A stretch of DNA of 64,000 nucleotides from Methylomonas rhizoryzae (GCF_008632455.1 NZ_CP043929.1:1240001-1304000), one strand, 5' to 3'. Shown: positions 42,608-53,129, counted from the stretch's first letter. The notes: generated by a model not told the origin, from the sequence alone. Made by a program: numbers and translations.

Positions 42608-44875
42608 TTATTGTTTGCGCGATTTGGATTTATTTTTTGCTTTGGTTTTGCCGGCGGTTTTTGCCGGTTTCTGGTTTTTTTTGCGTTGTACCAACTCGAA
42701 GTCGATTTTCTTGTCGTCCAAGTCGACCCGGACCACCGTCACCCGCACCGAATCGCCCAAACGGTAGCGTTGTCCGGTGCGGCTGCCGTATAGCTGGTGG
42801 CGGCTAGCGTCGTATGCATAATAATCGCCGTGTAAAGAAGCAACATGCACCAAGCCTTCCACGTAAATGGCTTGCAGTTCGACAAACATGCCGAAGCTGG
42901 TGACGGCGGAGATTACGCCGTCGAATTCCTCGCCGATTTTATCCATCATATATTCGCATTTAAGCCAGCTGACCACATCCCGCGTGGCGTCGTCGGCCCG
43001 GCGTTCGTTTGCGGAACAGTGTTCGCCGAGCAAGGTCATGTCGGAATGGGCGTAATGAAATTCGCTCGGTTTCTTACTCGACAGGCAGTGACGTATGGCT
43101 CTGTGTACCAATAAATCCGGATAGCGGCGGATGGGGGAGGTGAAATGGGTATAGGCCTCCAGTGCCAAACCGAAGTGACCTTTGGTCTCCGGGCTGTATA
43201 CGGCTTGAGACATGGAACGCAGTAACAGGGTTTGAATCAGGTGGGCGTCTTTACGTTCCCTGACTGAATCCAGCAAATGCATATAATCCTGCGGTGTCGG
43301 TTGGGCGGCGCCGCCTAACCGTAAACCCAGTTCGCTCAGGAAGGTGCGCAAGGCCAACAGTTTTTCGTTGCCGGGCCCGTCGTGTATTCGCAGCAAGCGC
43401 GGGATTTTTTTGCGATTCAAGAATTTCGCCGCGGCGGTGTTGGCGGCTATCATGAATTCCTCGATCAATTTATGGGCATCGTTGCGGACCAGCGGCACGA
43501 TTTCGGCAATTTTGCGGTTAGGCCCGAATACTATGCGGGTTTCCTGAGTATCGAAATCCATCGCTCCGCGCAGTTCCCGTTGAGTTTGCATCGCTTTGAA
43601 CAAATCGTAAAGCGTGTGCAAGGTCGGCAGCAGTTCGGTGTGTTTTTTAGCGAGTTTACGATCGTTTTCGACCAATATCTTTGCGACTTCGCTATACGTC
43701 AAGCGGGCGTGCGAACGCATCACAGCTTCGAAAAAGCGCGAGCGCAGCAATTTACCGTCGCTGCTTATCAGCATTTCGCAGGCCATGCAAAGACGATCGA
43801 CGTTAGGATTCAGCGAACATAAGCCGTTCGACAGGATCTCCGGTAACATAGGAATGACTTTTTCCGGAAAATAAACCGAGGTGCTGCGGTTTTGCGCTTC
43901 CGCGTCCAAGGCTGTACCCACGCGCACGTAATGCGACACGTCCGCTATTGCCACCAGCAGCTTCCAGCCCTTTGCGGTTTTTTGCGCGTACACCGCATCG
44001 TCGAAGTCGCGGGCGTCTTCGCCGTCTATCGTGACCAACGGCAGATCACGGAGGTCTTCGCGGCCCTGCTTGGCGAGTTCGGGGACTTCCGGTTGTAGCT
44101 CGGCTATTTCCGCCAGTACACTGTCCGGCCAATGATTGGGCAGTTCGTAGGATCGAATGGCCATTTCGATTTCCATGCCCGGCGCCATGTGCATACCCAG
44201 CACTTCCGTGACTCTGCCGATGGGTTGGCAATGGGCGCCGGGCTGTTGCACGATTTCGGCCACCACGATTTGGCCTTTGCGGGCGCCGCCGCTGTCTTCT
44301 TTGGCGATTAAAATTTCGTGGGCGATTTTTTTGTTGTCCGGAACGACAAAGCTGGCTCGGCCCTCGACGAAAAACCGGCCGACGACCGAATGGGTATTGC
44401 GCTCGGTGATTTGTACCACCGCCGCCTCGCGCCGACCTTTTCTATCGATGCCGGTGACTCTGGCCACAACGCGGTCGTTGGGCATCAACGGTTTCATTTC
44501 ACGCGGAGACAAAAATAAATCGTCGCTGCCGTCGTCTGGCTTTAAAAAACCGAAGCCGTCCGGGTGGCCTAACACTCGGCCGGCGATGGTATTTTGACCG
44601 TTGCCGGGGCTGTATTTTTGCCGGCTATTAAAGGTCAGTTGGCCGTCGCGTTCCATGGCTCTAAGCCGTCTACGCAGCGCTTCCAAGGCGTCAGGCGATT
44701 CCAGGGCGAATTGTTGGGCGATTTGTTGGCGCCTAAGCGGTTTGCCTGCGCTTTCGAGCAACTGCAATATGGCTTCGCGGCTGGGAATCGGGTGTTCGTA
44801 TTTTTCGGCTTCGCGTTGCGCAAAGGGGTCTTCGAAGCCGTGTGCTTCGGGGTCCTGATCGCTTGAAGTGCTCAT
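42608..44875 (-). CDS. rnr: Ribonuclease R
   Basis: 3'-5' processive exoribonuclease that degrades structured RNA and acts in rRNA and tmRNA quality control. It has 755 residues: N-terminal helix-turn-helix and two cold-shock domains, the RNB catalytic domain with the metal-binding Asp cluster in DGEDARDFDDAVY, and the S1 domain followed by a Lys/Arg-rich tail (KNKSKSRKQ). Complete. rlmB, its usual partner, is not adjacent; the upstream neighbour is an unknown 530-residue protein. Confidence 0.96.
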   Translation of the reverse strand: MSTSSDQDPEAHGFEDPFAQREAEKYEHPIPSREAILQLLESAGKPLRRQQIAQQFALESPDALEALRRRLRAMERDGQLTFNSRQKYSPGNGQNTIAGRVLGHPDGFGFLKPDDGSDDLFLSPREMKPLMPNDRVVARVTGIDRKGRREAAVVQITERNTHSVVGRFFVEGRASFVVPDNKKIAHEILIAKEDSGGARKGQIVVAEIVQQPGAHCQPIGRVTEVLGMHMAPGMEIEMAIRSYELPNHWPDSVLAEIAELQPEVPELAKQGREDLRDLPLVTIDGEDARDFDDAVYAQKTAKGWKLLVAIADVSHYVRVGTALDAEAQNRSTSVYFPEKVIPMLPEILSNGLCSLNPNVDRLCMACEMLISSDGKLLRSRFFEAVMRSHARLTYSEVAKILVENDRKLAKKHTELLPTLHTLYDLFKAMQTQRELRGAMDFDTQETRIVFGPNRKIAEIVPLVRNDAHKLIEEFMIAANTAAAKFLNRKKIPRLLRIHDGPGNEKLLALRTFLSELGLRLGGAAQPTPQDYMHLLDSVRERKDAHLIQTLLLRSMSQAVYSPETKGHFGLALEAYTHFTSPIRRYPDLLVHRAIRHCLSSKKPSEFHYAHSDMTLLGEHCSANERRADDATRDVVSWLKCEYMMDKIGEEFDGVISAVTSFGMFVELQAIYVEGLVHVASLHGDYYAYDASRHQLYGSRTGQRYRLGDSVRVTVVRVDLDDKKIDFELVQRKKNQKPAKTAGKTKAKNKSKSRKQ

Positions 44876-44938
44876 TGCCGTGTCGATTGCGGATTTGCCG
44901 GGGCGGCAAACCGGGGATAACGGTGTTTGGGAAAACTG

Positions 44939-46531
44939 TTAAATGAAGTCATAACCTTTTTTGTTCTCTTGCTGTTGAGCCGGATTTTCCATAACGCGAC
45001 GGCATTCGAACTGCCAGTAACCCAATCCGATATTTTTACGCCCCATAAGGATGATAGGAAAGCTTTCTTGTCCTAAATTCATGCGCAGTATATCGCCATC
45101 TTTGATCATAAAGGATTCTAAAATGATAAAGCTTTTCTCCTCATCGGCGAATTTGGCCCAATAAATGAGCGCTCGGCGCGGGTCGCTGCCGGCCGTAGCG
45201 CCCGGTTCCAAATAAGTGACCGGGAAAGACTGGGCGGCTATGATGCTGATTTCGAAAATCAGTTTGTCGTCTTGTTTGGGTAGTTGAATTTTGCAGACCA
45301 CCCCTAATGCTCGCTGTTGCGGCGGAATGTTGGTTTTCCGGAAGCTGACCAGACTGCCTATAGACAATACCCCTTCTTTTTCGAATCGGCAAAATAGCGC
45401 GCGGTCGGAATAGGTCTCGGCCGATACCTCCAGCTCGGCTGACGGCGATTTGCCGGGGTCTTGCAGTTCGTGGGTGGCGTCCAAACCGATGGCGACATAG
45501 CGGCTCAAGCGGTCGGAAAACAACACCGTACCCTGCGGCTCCCGGCCTTGCCAGCGTTGCATCAGATAGTCGAATAATTCTGCGGACAGTTTATATTGAT
45601 CGCTTTTGCGAGTATCCAAAGAACTGAATCTGACTTCGTCCTTGCTGCAGTATTTATCCTGCTGGCGCGCGATTTTATGCAGTTTTTGCAAGTTCAAGTA
45701 CATCCTGGCGGATTCGGAGCGGCTATCCTGCTGCATCCGTTCCGGATCGACGAAATGCGGCGGCAGGTCTTCGTCCATTAGAATCACGCATTGCACGAAT
45801 TGCTCGGCCACGGGCTTTTTTTCAAACGAGACCAAGTCGCCGATTCTTTCGATGAAGTCGTAAACCAGCTGAAATTCCTTTTGCATCAAGCCTGACGGAA
45901 ACGTCAAGCTAAGCAACAGAATTTGTTTGTAAGCATCTTCTACGCAACTCGCTCTGCCGAACAGGCTTGTTTGTTCGCCGACCCGGTTCTTTTCCTTGCC
46001 GAGTTTAACCGCCAATTTATATAAAGAATGCAGATCGTACCAAATCCAGTCCGGGACCGGATAGCACATCGTATAGTGGGTGATGACTATGCTGCTCAAG
46101 CCGGTGATGCAGCGGTGTATGGCCAGTGGTATGTTTTTGCTCTGCAGCCAGCCTACTTCTCTGCGCGTGAGTTCGCGTGCGATTATCCAGTAACCAATCG
46201 TGAATTGCTTTTCCAGGGTCATGGTCAGCGCGAAAATTTTCTTTTCGATTTCGCCCTTCGGAAATCCGTACTTGATCAAGCGCGAGCGCAGGTAGTCTTC
46301 GATGGTTAAGAATTGTTGCCGCAGTAGCTCCAATGCAGTTAAACGGTTGTTGGCGCTGAGTTCCAAGCTGATCAAATCGTTGACCAAATCCTGAAACAGT
46401 CGGGTGGCTAAGCCCGGATTGGCCGCCGGCAATTCGGCCAGCCATTGTTTTAACGCCGGTTCGGCGAAGGTGGCGGCCAAATGCGGGTCTTTTCGTTGCT
46501 CGGGAATGACCAGAAAAAAAGAGTTTTTCAC
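44939..46531 (-). CDS. Conserved hypothetical protein (530 aa)
   Basis: 530 residues with no signal or membrane segments; starts KNSFFLVIPEQ. The N-terminal ~300 residues are helical (ELTRREVGWLQSKNIPLAIH). The C-terminal ~170 residues are beta-rich (RALGVVCKIQL, FEISIIAAQSFPVTYLEP) and could be a PilZ-like or other barrel, but the diagnostic RxxxR motif is not obvious. No function assigned. It lies 63 bases upstream of rnr on the same strand and may be co-transcribed with it. Confidence 0.72.
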   Translation of the reverse strand: MKNSFFLVIPEQRKDPHLAATFAEPALKQWLAELPAANPGLATRLFQDLVNDLISLELSANNRLTALELLRQQFLTIEDYLRSRLIKYGFPKGEIEKKIFALTMTLEKQFTIGYWIIARELTRREVGWLQSKNIPLAIHRCITGLSSIVITHYTMCYPVPDWIWYDLHSLYKLAVKLGKEKNRVGEQTSLFGRASCVEDAYKQILLLSLTFPSGLMQKEFQLVYDFIERIGDLVSFEKKPVAEQFVQCVILMDEDLPPHFVDPERMQQDSRSESARMYLNLQKLHKIARQQDKYCSKDEVRFSSLDTRKSDQYKLSAELFDYLMQRWQGREPQGTVLFSDRLSRYVAIGLDATHELQDPGKSPSAELEVSAETYSDRALFCRFEKEGVLSIGSLVSFRKTNIPPQQRALGVVCKIQLPKQDDKLIFEISIIAAQSFPVTYLEPGATAGSDPRRALIYWAKFADEEKSFIILESFMIKDGDILRMNLGQESFPIILMGRKNIGLGYWQFECRRVMENPAQQQENKKGYDFI

Positions 46532-46853
46532 GCACAGTCCGAATAGATGATGGGATTCAGCTTCGTTTTGGGTTGGAGAGTTTCGATACTGAAGTTGTGA
46601 GAAATCAGCATCGGATTAGCCAGATCGTTTAAGAGCTCCGGAGGGTGCAGCAGGTTAACGGCAAATCGCCGGCAAACTTGAACCGACGGCGCAAGGCGGG
46701 TTGGTTTGCAGGCAATTTCTATGTAGGTTAGTAGGTTCCGTAATATCACTTGGAGTTAGAGTCGAAAACTGTCGCTACAAATGGCCGGGTTAAGGCTGCG
46801 TCTTGCCGGTTAACCATTGAGTCGGTTTTAACGCTTAGCTGTGACGACGAAAG
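46532..46853. other. 322-base gap, no gene seen
   Basis: It serves as the likely promoter region of the 530-residue gene. Near its left-gene end CGCTTAGCT and AGCTAACGCG (about 46831-46862) can pair, possibly ending the minus-strand secreted-protein gene. Nothing else recognised. Confidence 0.4.
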
Positions 46854-47297
46854 CTAACGCGGCGAAATCGTTAACGCGCCCAAGGTTACCCCAATGTCTA
46901 CTCCGCGACCGTTACCGGACAGGACCAAGGAAATTTCCCCGGCGGTCAGAATTTGCCCGTCGAAGGAATTGGTCATCCCCGCGTGTCCTCCCAGCGCTAC
47001 GTAGTGGCCGTAAATCTCGTTGATGTTGCGGACTTCGGAAAACACGCCGGTGCCCTCTATCTCCGATTTGCCGATAGTGAAGCCTATGCTTTTGGAGGAC
47101 AAGCCTACCTGGGCGCGTTGACCGTTGCTGCAGCTGATGTGGCCGACTCCGTCGTATTGTTTGTATACCAAGGACCAGCCGCTGAGTTTGTAGGTCATGG
47201 TGCAGGAGGTCATATTGCTTGCCGAATAGACCGGCGCGCTGGAAAGCGATGCCGCCAGCGCGCAGGCGAGTAACATCTGGGTGGATCGGTTTTTCAT
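46854..47297 (-). CDS. Small secreted hypothetical protein
   Basis: 147 residues with a clear signal peptide (CALAASLSSAPVYSAS). The mature part has two Cys (SCTMTY, HISCSNG) that could form a disulfide, and a Gly-rich, beta-rich composition (YVALGGHAGMTNS). It resembles small exported proteins of the DUF992/lipid-binding type, but I cannot assign a family with confidence. Confidence 0.72.
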   Translation of the reverse strand: MKNRSTQMLLACALAASLSSAPVYSASNMTSCTMTYKLSGWSLVYKQYDGVGHISCSNGQRAQVGLSSKSIGFTIGKSEIEGTGVFSEVRNINEIYGHYVALGGHAGMTNSFDGQILTAGEISLVLSGNGRGVDIGVTLGALTISPR

Positions 47298-47376
47298 AAG
47301 TTCTCCGTTATTTTCGCTGCCGAGGCCGGAAAATAAGTTTCGGCAGCCGATTATAGTACAAAGCCCCTACCGGCTG

Positions 47377-50361
47377 TCAGGAAGACACGTTCAGGGACAG
47401 TTGGGCGTCGATGCCTTCGGGGTTCTCCGCCTTATTCAGTTCCGTTGCCAAAATATATAAGCGGCTGCTGTCGACGCCGGCGGTTTCCACCAAATATTTG
47501 GCGATGCGGTTGGCTCTGGCCATCGCTAACTCGTTTAAGCGTTCCGGCTCGGGTTGCATCACGCTTTCCAGCTCCTGTTGCGCGCTGCTGTAAAAGTCTG
47601 CATCGGGTTTGTTTTTGATGCGGGGAGAACCTAACAGCGAATAATCAATGCTGTTGGGGAATACTTCCGCGTAAAATTTTGCCAGCAGGCGTTTGTATTC
47701 GCCGTCTGAAAGCTCGATATATTCGGCGCGGATTTTTTCGCCTTTGTCGCGCAGTTCGCCGGACTTCATTTTTTTCAGAATATCGGTTACTACAGCGGAG
47801 CGAAGCTTCGGCCAATCGGCGGTTTCATAGGCGATACCTTTGATTTCTAAAACCAACTCGGTTTTTTGCGCCAGCGCTTTGGCAATTTCATCCAGTTTTT
47901 GAGTTTGCTCGACGTCCAAATCGCTGTCTCCGGCGGCGAAACGGACTACGCTCAAATCCGCGTCGTCGTCGAACAAGGACGATAAGGCTTTGAACGGTGC
48001 CGATACAGTTTTGGTAATAAGGTTGACGAATACATCGGTGACCAAGGAGCCTACGCTGAAGCTCGGGTCTTCCAAGCTGCCGGTAATCGGAAAGTCCAAA
48101 TTGATTTTACCGTCTGCGTCTTTCAGCAAGGCTATGCCTAGCTCCAGGGGCAGGGACACCGCTTTGGGGTTTTCCACCTTCTCGCCCAACGTCAGTTGGT
48201 CGATGAAAATTTTATTTTCCGCGGCTAATTGGCCTTTTTTAACGCTGTATTGCAAATCCAAATCCATTTGGCCTTTTTCGATTTTGTATCCGGCGAATTC
48301 GGCCATGTAGGGAGTAATCAGCGGCAGGGGTAAATGACTGAAATTCAGTACGATATTGGCGTCGCCATTTTGTAAGTTGTAATCGCCTTGTATTTTGACC
48401 GGCGCAAGATCGTGCACTTTGCCGCGCAGTTTCAGTTTGGTGGAAACGTCGGTATTGGAACTGAAGCCATCCACTTCGCCGTTTAAATCGTTCATTTTGA
48501 CGACGAACGGCAATATCAATGAATAATCGGCAAAATCCGATTTACCTTGCGTCAATTCGATTTTGCCTATCGTCACGACCGGCCCCCGCGCTTGCTCGAT
48601 TGGGGTTGATGTTGGCTTGTCCGGCTTAAGCTTGGCTTTAGCGTGCGGTTTTGGTTCGGCGCGACTCACCAGCAAATCGTCGACGTTGTTGCTACGGTCT
48701 TTATTGATGATGAAACGGACGTAGGGTTGCTCAAAATTGACCGCGCCCAAGGTGTAGTCTTGTTTGGGTACGTCTATCGTCATTTGTTTCAGATTCAGAT
48801 GGGTCCATTTGACGAAATCCTGGTTCTTGCGTTTGTCGCGGGTAATCAAGTGGGCGATATCGGCGTCGCCTTGATACACAATTTGCAAGGGTTCGGCGGC
48901 GGCCATTTGCAAGTGGCCTTGGGTATTGAAGTTGCCGTCCACCAGTTCCAGCTTTATGAAGGGATCGATATAGCTTTGAAAGGTTTTCAGCTTGATATTT
49001 TGTATGGCGACCTGCCAGTTGGCGCTAAACGGAGACAGCACTAAATCTCCTTGTAATTTGATGCTCCCGTCGTGGTTGAAGCGGGTATCGAACTGCAGCG
49101 GCAAGTGCAGCCCGTCTTTGTTTTTATAATCCTGCAAGCCGATATGCAGGTCGCCGAGTTCCATGGCCACCGGTTTGGCTTGGGTGTAATCGGTAAAACG
49201 AATTCGATAACCGTTTAAATCCAATGAGTCCACGGCAATTTGCCAGGCTTTGCCGCCGGTTTGCGCGGCGGTGGGCGGTGGCTGTGAGGCGGCGGGGGCG
49301 GCGTCGGCGTCGAACAGACTTTGGTAGTTCAGCTTGCCGTCCGCTTGCAGCCAAGCGTTGATCAGCGCTCCGCGCGAGTGGATTTGGCCGATTTCGACCA
49401 GTTGACGTTGCAGATCTAAGCCTATGTGGTCGACGGAGAAATCGGCAATGGAAACCAAGGAATCCGGCTTGGCTTTTTCGTGTAGATTCAGCTCGGCGAT
49501 GTTCAGCTTGCCTTCGGCTAAGGTGGCTTGCAGCCCGGTGGGGGCGTGCGCGTCGAGGCTGAAATCGACTTGTAAAGCCAGGCGGCCTTGCGCGATTTGC
49601 ATAGGGGTCAACGGTTGCAGAAACAAACTCCAAATTGCCGGCAATTCTATGTCTTGCAAACTGAGGCGACCTTTGCCGATCAAAGAGGCAATGTCCAGAC
49701 TGCTTTGCAACTCGATCTTGCCGCCGGAGGCCGGTTGTGCACTGATTAAAATCTCGGTAGGCGAGTTCGGCTGCAGGGACAGTGCGTTCACGCGGATATC
49801 CACCGGGGCCAGGGTTTCCGCCAGTGGTTGTCCGGCTTGATGGTCCAGCCATGCGATGCGCGCGTTTTCTATGCCGGCTTGGCGTATGAACAGCGGAAGC
49901 GGATCTGTGGTGGGTTCGGCGGTGACCGGTTCCGTTGCGGAGGGTGGATCGGTTTGTGCGAATTGGTCGACCAAGTCGCTGAAATTGAAGCGGCCGTTTT
50001 CCAGGCGTTCGAGGTTGACGGACGGGGATTTCAATTGAAGGTAAGCCAGCGTCAGACCGCGCTGTTTGATGGAATCGACGACGTCGATATCCAAGGCCAA
50101 CTCTTCCCAATTCAGCAAGGTCCGATGGTCGCTCAGGGTCAGGGCAACACCCTGGATGTCGGTTTTCAAGTCGAAGGGATCGAAATGCGCTGCCTGGATT
50201 TGTACGCTGTGTCCGGTCAGTTCGCTGAGTAGGGCGGGCAATTTATTTACGGCCCAATAGGGCACCAGATAGTATCCGGCCGCCGCGTAAAGCGCGAGTA
50301 GGGCTAGCGGTACGCCACCGAGTAACAATAAGGTTTTCCGCTGACGCATCGGTTGGCTCAA
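47377..50361 (-). CDS. DUF748 AsmA-like envelope protein
   Basis: 994 residues with one N-terminal membrane anchor (LLLGGVPLALLALYAAAGYY), then a long series of beta-rich AsmA/DUF748 segments (VDSLDLNGYRIRFTD, LRLKGKV-like repeats) spanning the periplasm. The C-terminus has an OmpA-like segment (LDEIAKALAQKTELVLEIKG). AsmA-like proteins are linked to lipid transport between membranes; the specific role is inferred. It overlaps the preceding lipoprotein gene by four bases. Confidence 0.88.
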   Translation of the reverse strand: MSQPMRQRKTLLLLGGVPLALLALYAAAGYYLVPYWAVNKLPALLSELTGHSVQIQAAHFDPFDLKTDIQGVALTLSDHRTLLNWEELALDIDVVDSIKQRGLTLAYLQLKSPSVNLERLENGRFNFSDLVDQFAQTDPPSATEPVTAEPTTDPLPLFIRQAGIENARIAWLDHQAGQPLAETLAPVDIRVNALSLQPNSPTEILISAQPASGGKIELQSSLDIASLIGKGRLSLQDIELPAIWSLFLQPLTPMQIAQGRLALQVDFSLDAHAPTGLQATLAEGKLNIAELNLHEKAKPDSLVSIADFSVDHIGLDLQRQLVEIGQIHSRGALINAWLQADGKLNYQSLFDADAAPAASQPPPTAAQTGGKAWQIAVDSLDLNGYRIRFTDYTQAKPVAMELGDLHIGLQDYKNKDGLHLPLQFDTRFNHDGSIKLQGDLVLSPFSANWQVAIQNIKLKTFQSYIDPFIKLELVDGNFNTQGHLQMAAAEPLQIVYQGDADIAHLITRDKRKNQDFVKWTHLNLKQMTIDVPKQDYTLGAVNFEQPYVRFIINKDRSNNVDDLLVSRAEPKPHAKAKLKPDKPTSTPIEQARGPVVTIGKIELTQGKSDFADYSLILPFVVKMNDLNGEVDGFSSNTDVSTKLKLRGKVHDLAPVKIQGDYNLQNGDANIVLNFSHLPLPLITPYMAEFAGYKIEKGQMDLDLQYSVKKGQLAAENKIFIDQLTLGEKVENPKAVSLPLELGIALLKDADGKINLDFPITGSLEDPSFSVGSLVTDVFVNLITKTVSAPFKALSSLFDDDADLSVVRFAAGDSDLDVEQTQKLDEIAKALAQKTELVLEIKGIAYETADWPKLRSAVVTDILKKMKSGELRDKGEKIRAEYIELSDGEYKRLLAKFYAEVFPNSIDYSLLGSPRIKNKPDADFYSSAQQELESVMQPEPERLNELAMARANRIAKYLVETAGVDSSRLYILATELNKAENPEGIDAQLSLNVSS

Positions 50362-52130
50362 TGCAATTTATTCAGAAAATCGGTTTCGATCCGGCAGCCG
50401 GCCAAATCGGGGTAGTCGGCGAGGTTTTGTTCGAAATCTCGGAATGTAGAATGCTGGAAGGTCAAGCGGGTGATTTTGTTGGCGCTCAGTTCGAATTCCA
50501 AAGCGCCGCCTTTTTCGCGCGGACTGCCCGGTTTAGTCAAAAACAATACGATACCGATATTGGGCAGGGGGTGTCCCAGTTCTTGCGCCGGCCGCACGCA
50601 GCTATAACTGTCGATGCTCAAGCCCAGCATGACGTTGGCCAACTGCGCCGCGCTGACGACTAATCCTTCGTCGGAGATGGCGGGTACTTGCAATAGGCCT
50701 TCCAAGCCGAAATTGCTTAAATGGTTTTGCAACAGTACGTTACCGTTACCGGCCGTGCCTGAAAATAATAGCGGATAGAGTTGTCGGGTCATTTCGTCTT
50801 TGTCCGGGTGGTTCAATGCGGCCAACAGTTGTCGGCCCGCCGATTGCACCATACCGATCACGCCCTCTTTTTTTTGTCGGTTATTTGTCAGCAAATCCCA
50901 ATCTTCGGCAGTATTGACCGGTAAACGCAGGGATTTCATCACCGCATAATCTTCCGCCGCCAGACAGGCGGAAAAGTTTTTAGCACGGTACTTTTCCAAT
51001 AATTGCGGACGTAAGGCGTCGGTCATCGCCCGTTGCGCCGTAATGTTGTAATTACGCCAATCGGCGGACTGGGCTAAAAAATAGTACAGCACCGCATTGC
51101 GGTCGAACTTGTTGAAGCCTAGACCTTTAAGCACTAACTTCAAGCGCCGGCATTGCGCATCGACTTGATCGGCATCGCGCCAGTCCGGGTTTAGCAGCGG
51201 TTTTTCCGCTTCCGGGCTTTGATCGATCACCTGTTGCAGCGGTAATTGTCCGGCACTGGTTTGAATCGGCGTGCGCATCAATTCGTCCAGCGATAGATCG
51301 TGAGCATCCGGCAGGCCGGCACTGTCTGTTTTCAATAACAGCGAGGCACTCAACTCGGGATAAATTTTCAGGTTTCCCAGCAATTTGGGCTCCGCACTCC
51401 ATAGGCTTATGCCGCCTTCCTCTATTTCGTAAACCGGCAAACGACTGGCATGCAATTTAGCGCCGTCCGCACCTAGGCTGACCGCCGGCGGCAGGGTATG
51501 GGTTTCGGTGCTGTATTGGGCGTTAGCGCTAGGTTTGTTCTGTACGCTCTGATTGGCGGCCGTAGCGTCAAGCCAACTGCCGGCCAATTTGCCCATGACC
51601 GCGATTCCGGTGCCGACGCCGGTCAGCATCATCAGATTGCTGGTGGTGTTGATGTCGTTGACCAGTTGCGACAAATTGGTTTCGCTGCTGTGGCTGGTCA
51701 GAAAACTATATTCCAACTGGGTGTCTTTGGCGGAATCCAGACGCAGCCACGGGGTTAAATAAGCCCGCTTGGTTTCCAGTTTGTAATTGCATTTGCCGCT
51801 GGTGGCTTGATACAAAAAACCGCTGGCTTCGCGTTTGAATTTTAGCGATTCGTTGTTGATGTTGAAAACCAAGGCGGCGGACAAATCGCTGCTTTCATAG
51901 GCGCCGCCCAGAGTGCTGCAGCCGCCTTTGAGGGAGTTGTCGCCCTTGAACTCGAATTCTGAAACGAGTTGCACGTAATAATCGTCGGCGCTGACCGCCG
52001 CTTGCCCCGGTAACGGGCTGAGCGATTGAGCGTCGGTTTTGGGAAAATCGACCGTAATTTGCCGGTTAGAGGCACAGCCTGACAGCCACAAGGCCGCTAG
52101 CGGAATCAAGAAAGTTTTGGTGAGTGACAT
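50358..52130 (-). CDS. Large putative lipoprotein
   Basis: 590 residues from ATG 52130; the open frame extends to 52253, but the lipoprotein signal (IPLAALWLSGCAS) starts here. The mature protein has no recognised domain; it contains several Cys and hydrophobic, Gly-rich stretches. It is coupled to the DUF748 gene by a four-base overlap, suggesting both work together in the envelope. Confidence 0.75.
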   Translation of the reverse strand: MSLTKTFLIPLAALWLSGCASNRQITVDFPKTDAQSLSPLPGQAAVSADDYYVQLVSEFEFKGDNSLKGGCSTLGGAYESSDLSAALVFNINNESLKFKREASGFLYQATSGKCNYKLETKRAYLTPWLRLDSAKDTQLEYSFLTSHSSETNLSQLVNDINTTSNLMMLTGVGTGIAVMGKLAGSWLDATAANQSVQNKPSANAQYSTETHTLPPAVSLGADGAKLHASRLPVYEIEEGGISLWSAEPKLLGNLKIYPELSASLLLKTDSAGLPDAHDLSLDELMRTPIQTSAGQLPLQQVIDQSPEAEKPLLNPDWRDADQVDAQCRRLKLVLKGLGFNKFDRNAVLYYFLAQSADWRNYNITAQRAMTDALRPQLLEKYRAKNFSACLAAEDYAVMKSLRLPVNTAEDWDLLTNNRQKKEGVIGMVQSAGRQLLAALNHPDKDEMTRQLYPLLFSGTAGNGNVLLQNHLSNFGLEGLLQVPAISDEGLVVSAAQLANVMLGLSIDSYSCVRPAQELGHPLPNIGIVLFLTKPGSPREKGGALEFELSANKITRLTFQHSTFRDFEQNLADYPDLAGCRIETDFLNKLH

Positions 52131-52335
52131 GCAGTATCCGGTTTGTCTTCTGCGGTTTGATTCATAAGCGTGTGATCGAAACAGAACGGATTGGTGGATC
52201 AACGCTGCGACAAACTTATCGGAGTTGCCTTGCGGGCGTTGAATAATCCGCACTTTGCGTCCGAGAAACGCAAGCGCAGCATGATAAATTGAAGTTGGAA
52301 GCGTGGCTATTGTTTTTACCGGATCAGTCCGGACA

Positions 52336-52734
52336 TCAAGAAATGTCTTGTTTGAAGCGGTGAATTTGCCGACGCTGTTTTTTGTTGGGTTTGCGTTCCC
52401 GCTCGCTGGGGCGCTGTAATGCCTGCTGTTGCTTTTGCAGGGTTAGTTGTTGCTGGCGTTTGCTGTGGCTGGCTTCGTCTTCGTGGTACAGCTGAGCGGC
52501 TTCTTTAGCCGGACGGCGCTGTTTGTTAAGGTCGGTGACTGCCAGCTCCCAGGTCAATTGGTCTTTGCTGACGGTGATGATGTCGCCGACCTTGACGTCT
52601 TTTCCCGGCTTGCAACGCTGGCCGTTGACGTGAACCTTGCCGCCGCTGACGGCTTCGGCGGCCAAGCTGCGGGTTTTGAAAAAACGCGCAGCCCACAGCC
52701 ATTTGTCGATGCGGATTTCCTCCAGGTCAGCCAA
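52336..52734 (-). CDS. hslR: Heat-shock protein 15 (S4 domain)
   Basis: 132-residue RNA-binding protein that recycles stalled 50S subunits carrying nascent chains. It begins EEIRIDKWLWAARFFKTRS, the S4 domain signature, and continues KVHVNGQRCKPG. The C-terminus is a highly basic, Gln-rich tail (SKRQQQLTLQKQQQALQR). Its start overlaps the rhodanese stop by eight bases. Confidence 0.94.
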   Translation of the reverse strand: MADLEEIRIDKWLWAARFFKTRSLAAEAVSGGKVHVNGQRCKPGKDVKVGDIITVSKDQLTWELAVTDLNKQRRPAKEAAQLYHEDEASHSKRQQQLTLQKQQQALQRPSERERKPNKKQRRQIHRFKQDIS

Positions 52735-53092
52735 GCGGCAACCCGTTGTCCGACCAGGCTTTAAAACCGCCGGCCATGCTGACCGCGTGCGCGTAACCCA
52801 TTTGATTCAGCACCTGCGTGGCGAGTGCCGAGCGGCCGCCGGTTTGACAATACACCAGGATAGATGCCTCGTGCCGTCCTTGTACCGCCGGATGGGCGTC
52901 GATTTTGAATTCCAGCACTCCGCGCGGAATATTGATGGCGCCCGGCAAGTGTCCGGCGGCGAATTCTTCCGGTTCGCGCACGTCCAACACGATGCAGCCG
53001 GCCAATTTGCCGTGAGCGCCGGCCGTATCGATTTCAGTGATCTGTTGCTTGGCCGCAGCCACCCATTCTTGCGCAGTGATGCCCATATACAC
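52727..53092 (-). CDS. Rhodanese-like sulfurtransferase
   Basis: 121 residues, a single rhodanese domain. The catalytic Cys is in ILVYCQTGGRSALAT, and VLDVREPEEFAAGHLPGAINIP gives the usual entry motif. Substrate unknown, probably thiosulfate or a persulfide donor. It is cytoplasmic (no signal). It overlaps hslR by eight bases, so the two genes are co-expressed. Confidence 0.94.
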   Translation of the reverse strand: MYMGITAQEWVAAAKQQITEIDTAGAHGKLAGCIVLDVREPEEFAAGHLPGAINIPRGVLEFKIDAHPAVQGRHEASILVYCQTGGRSALATQVLNQMGYAHAVSMAGGFKAWSDNGLPLG

Positions 53093-53129
53093 TCCTAAAA
53101 ACCAAATCGGGAACAGGCCTGACGCAATC

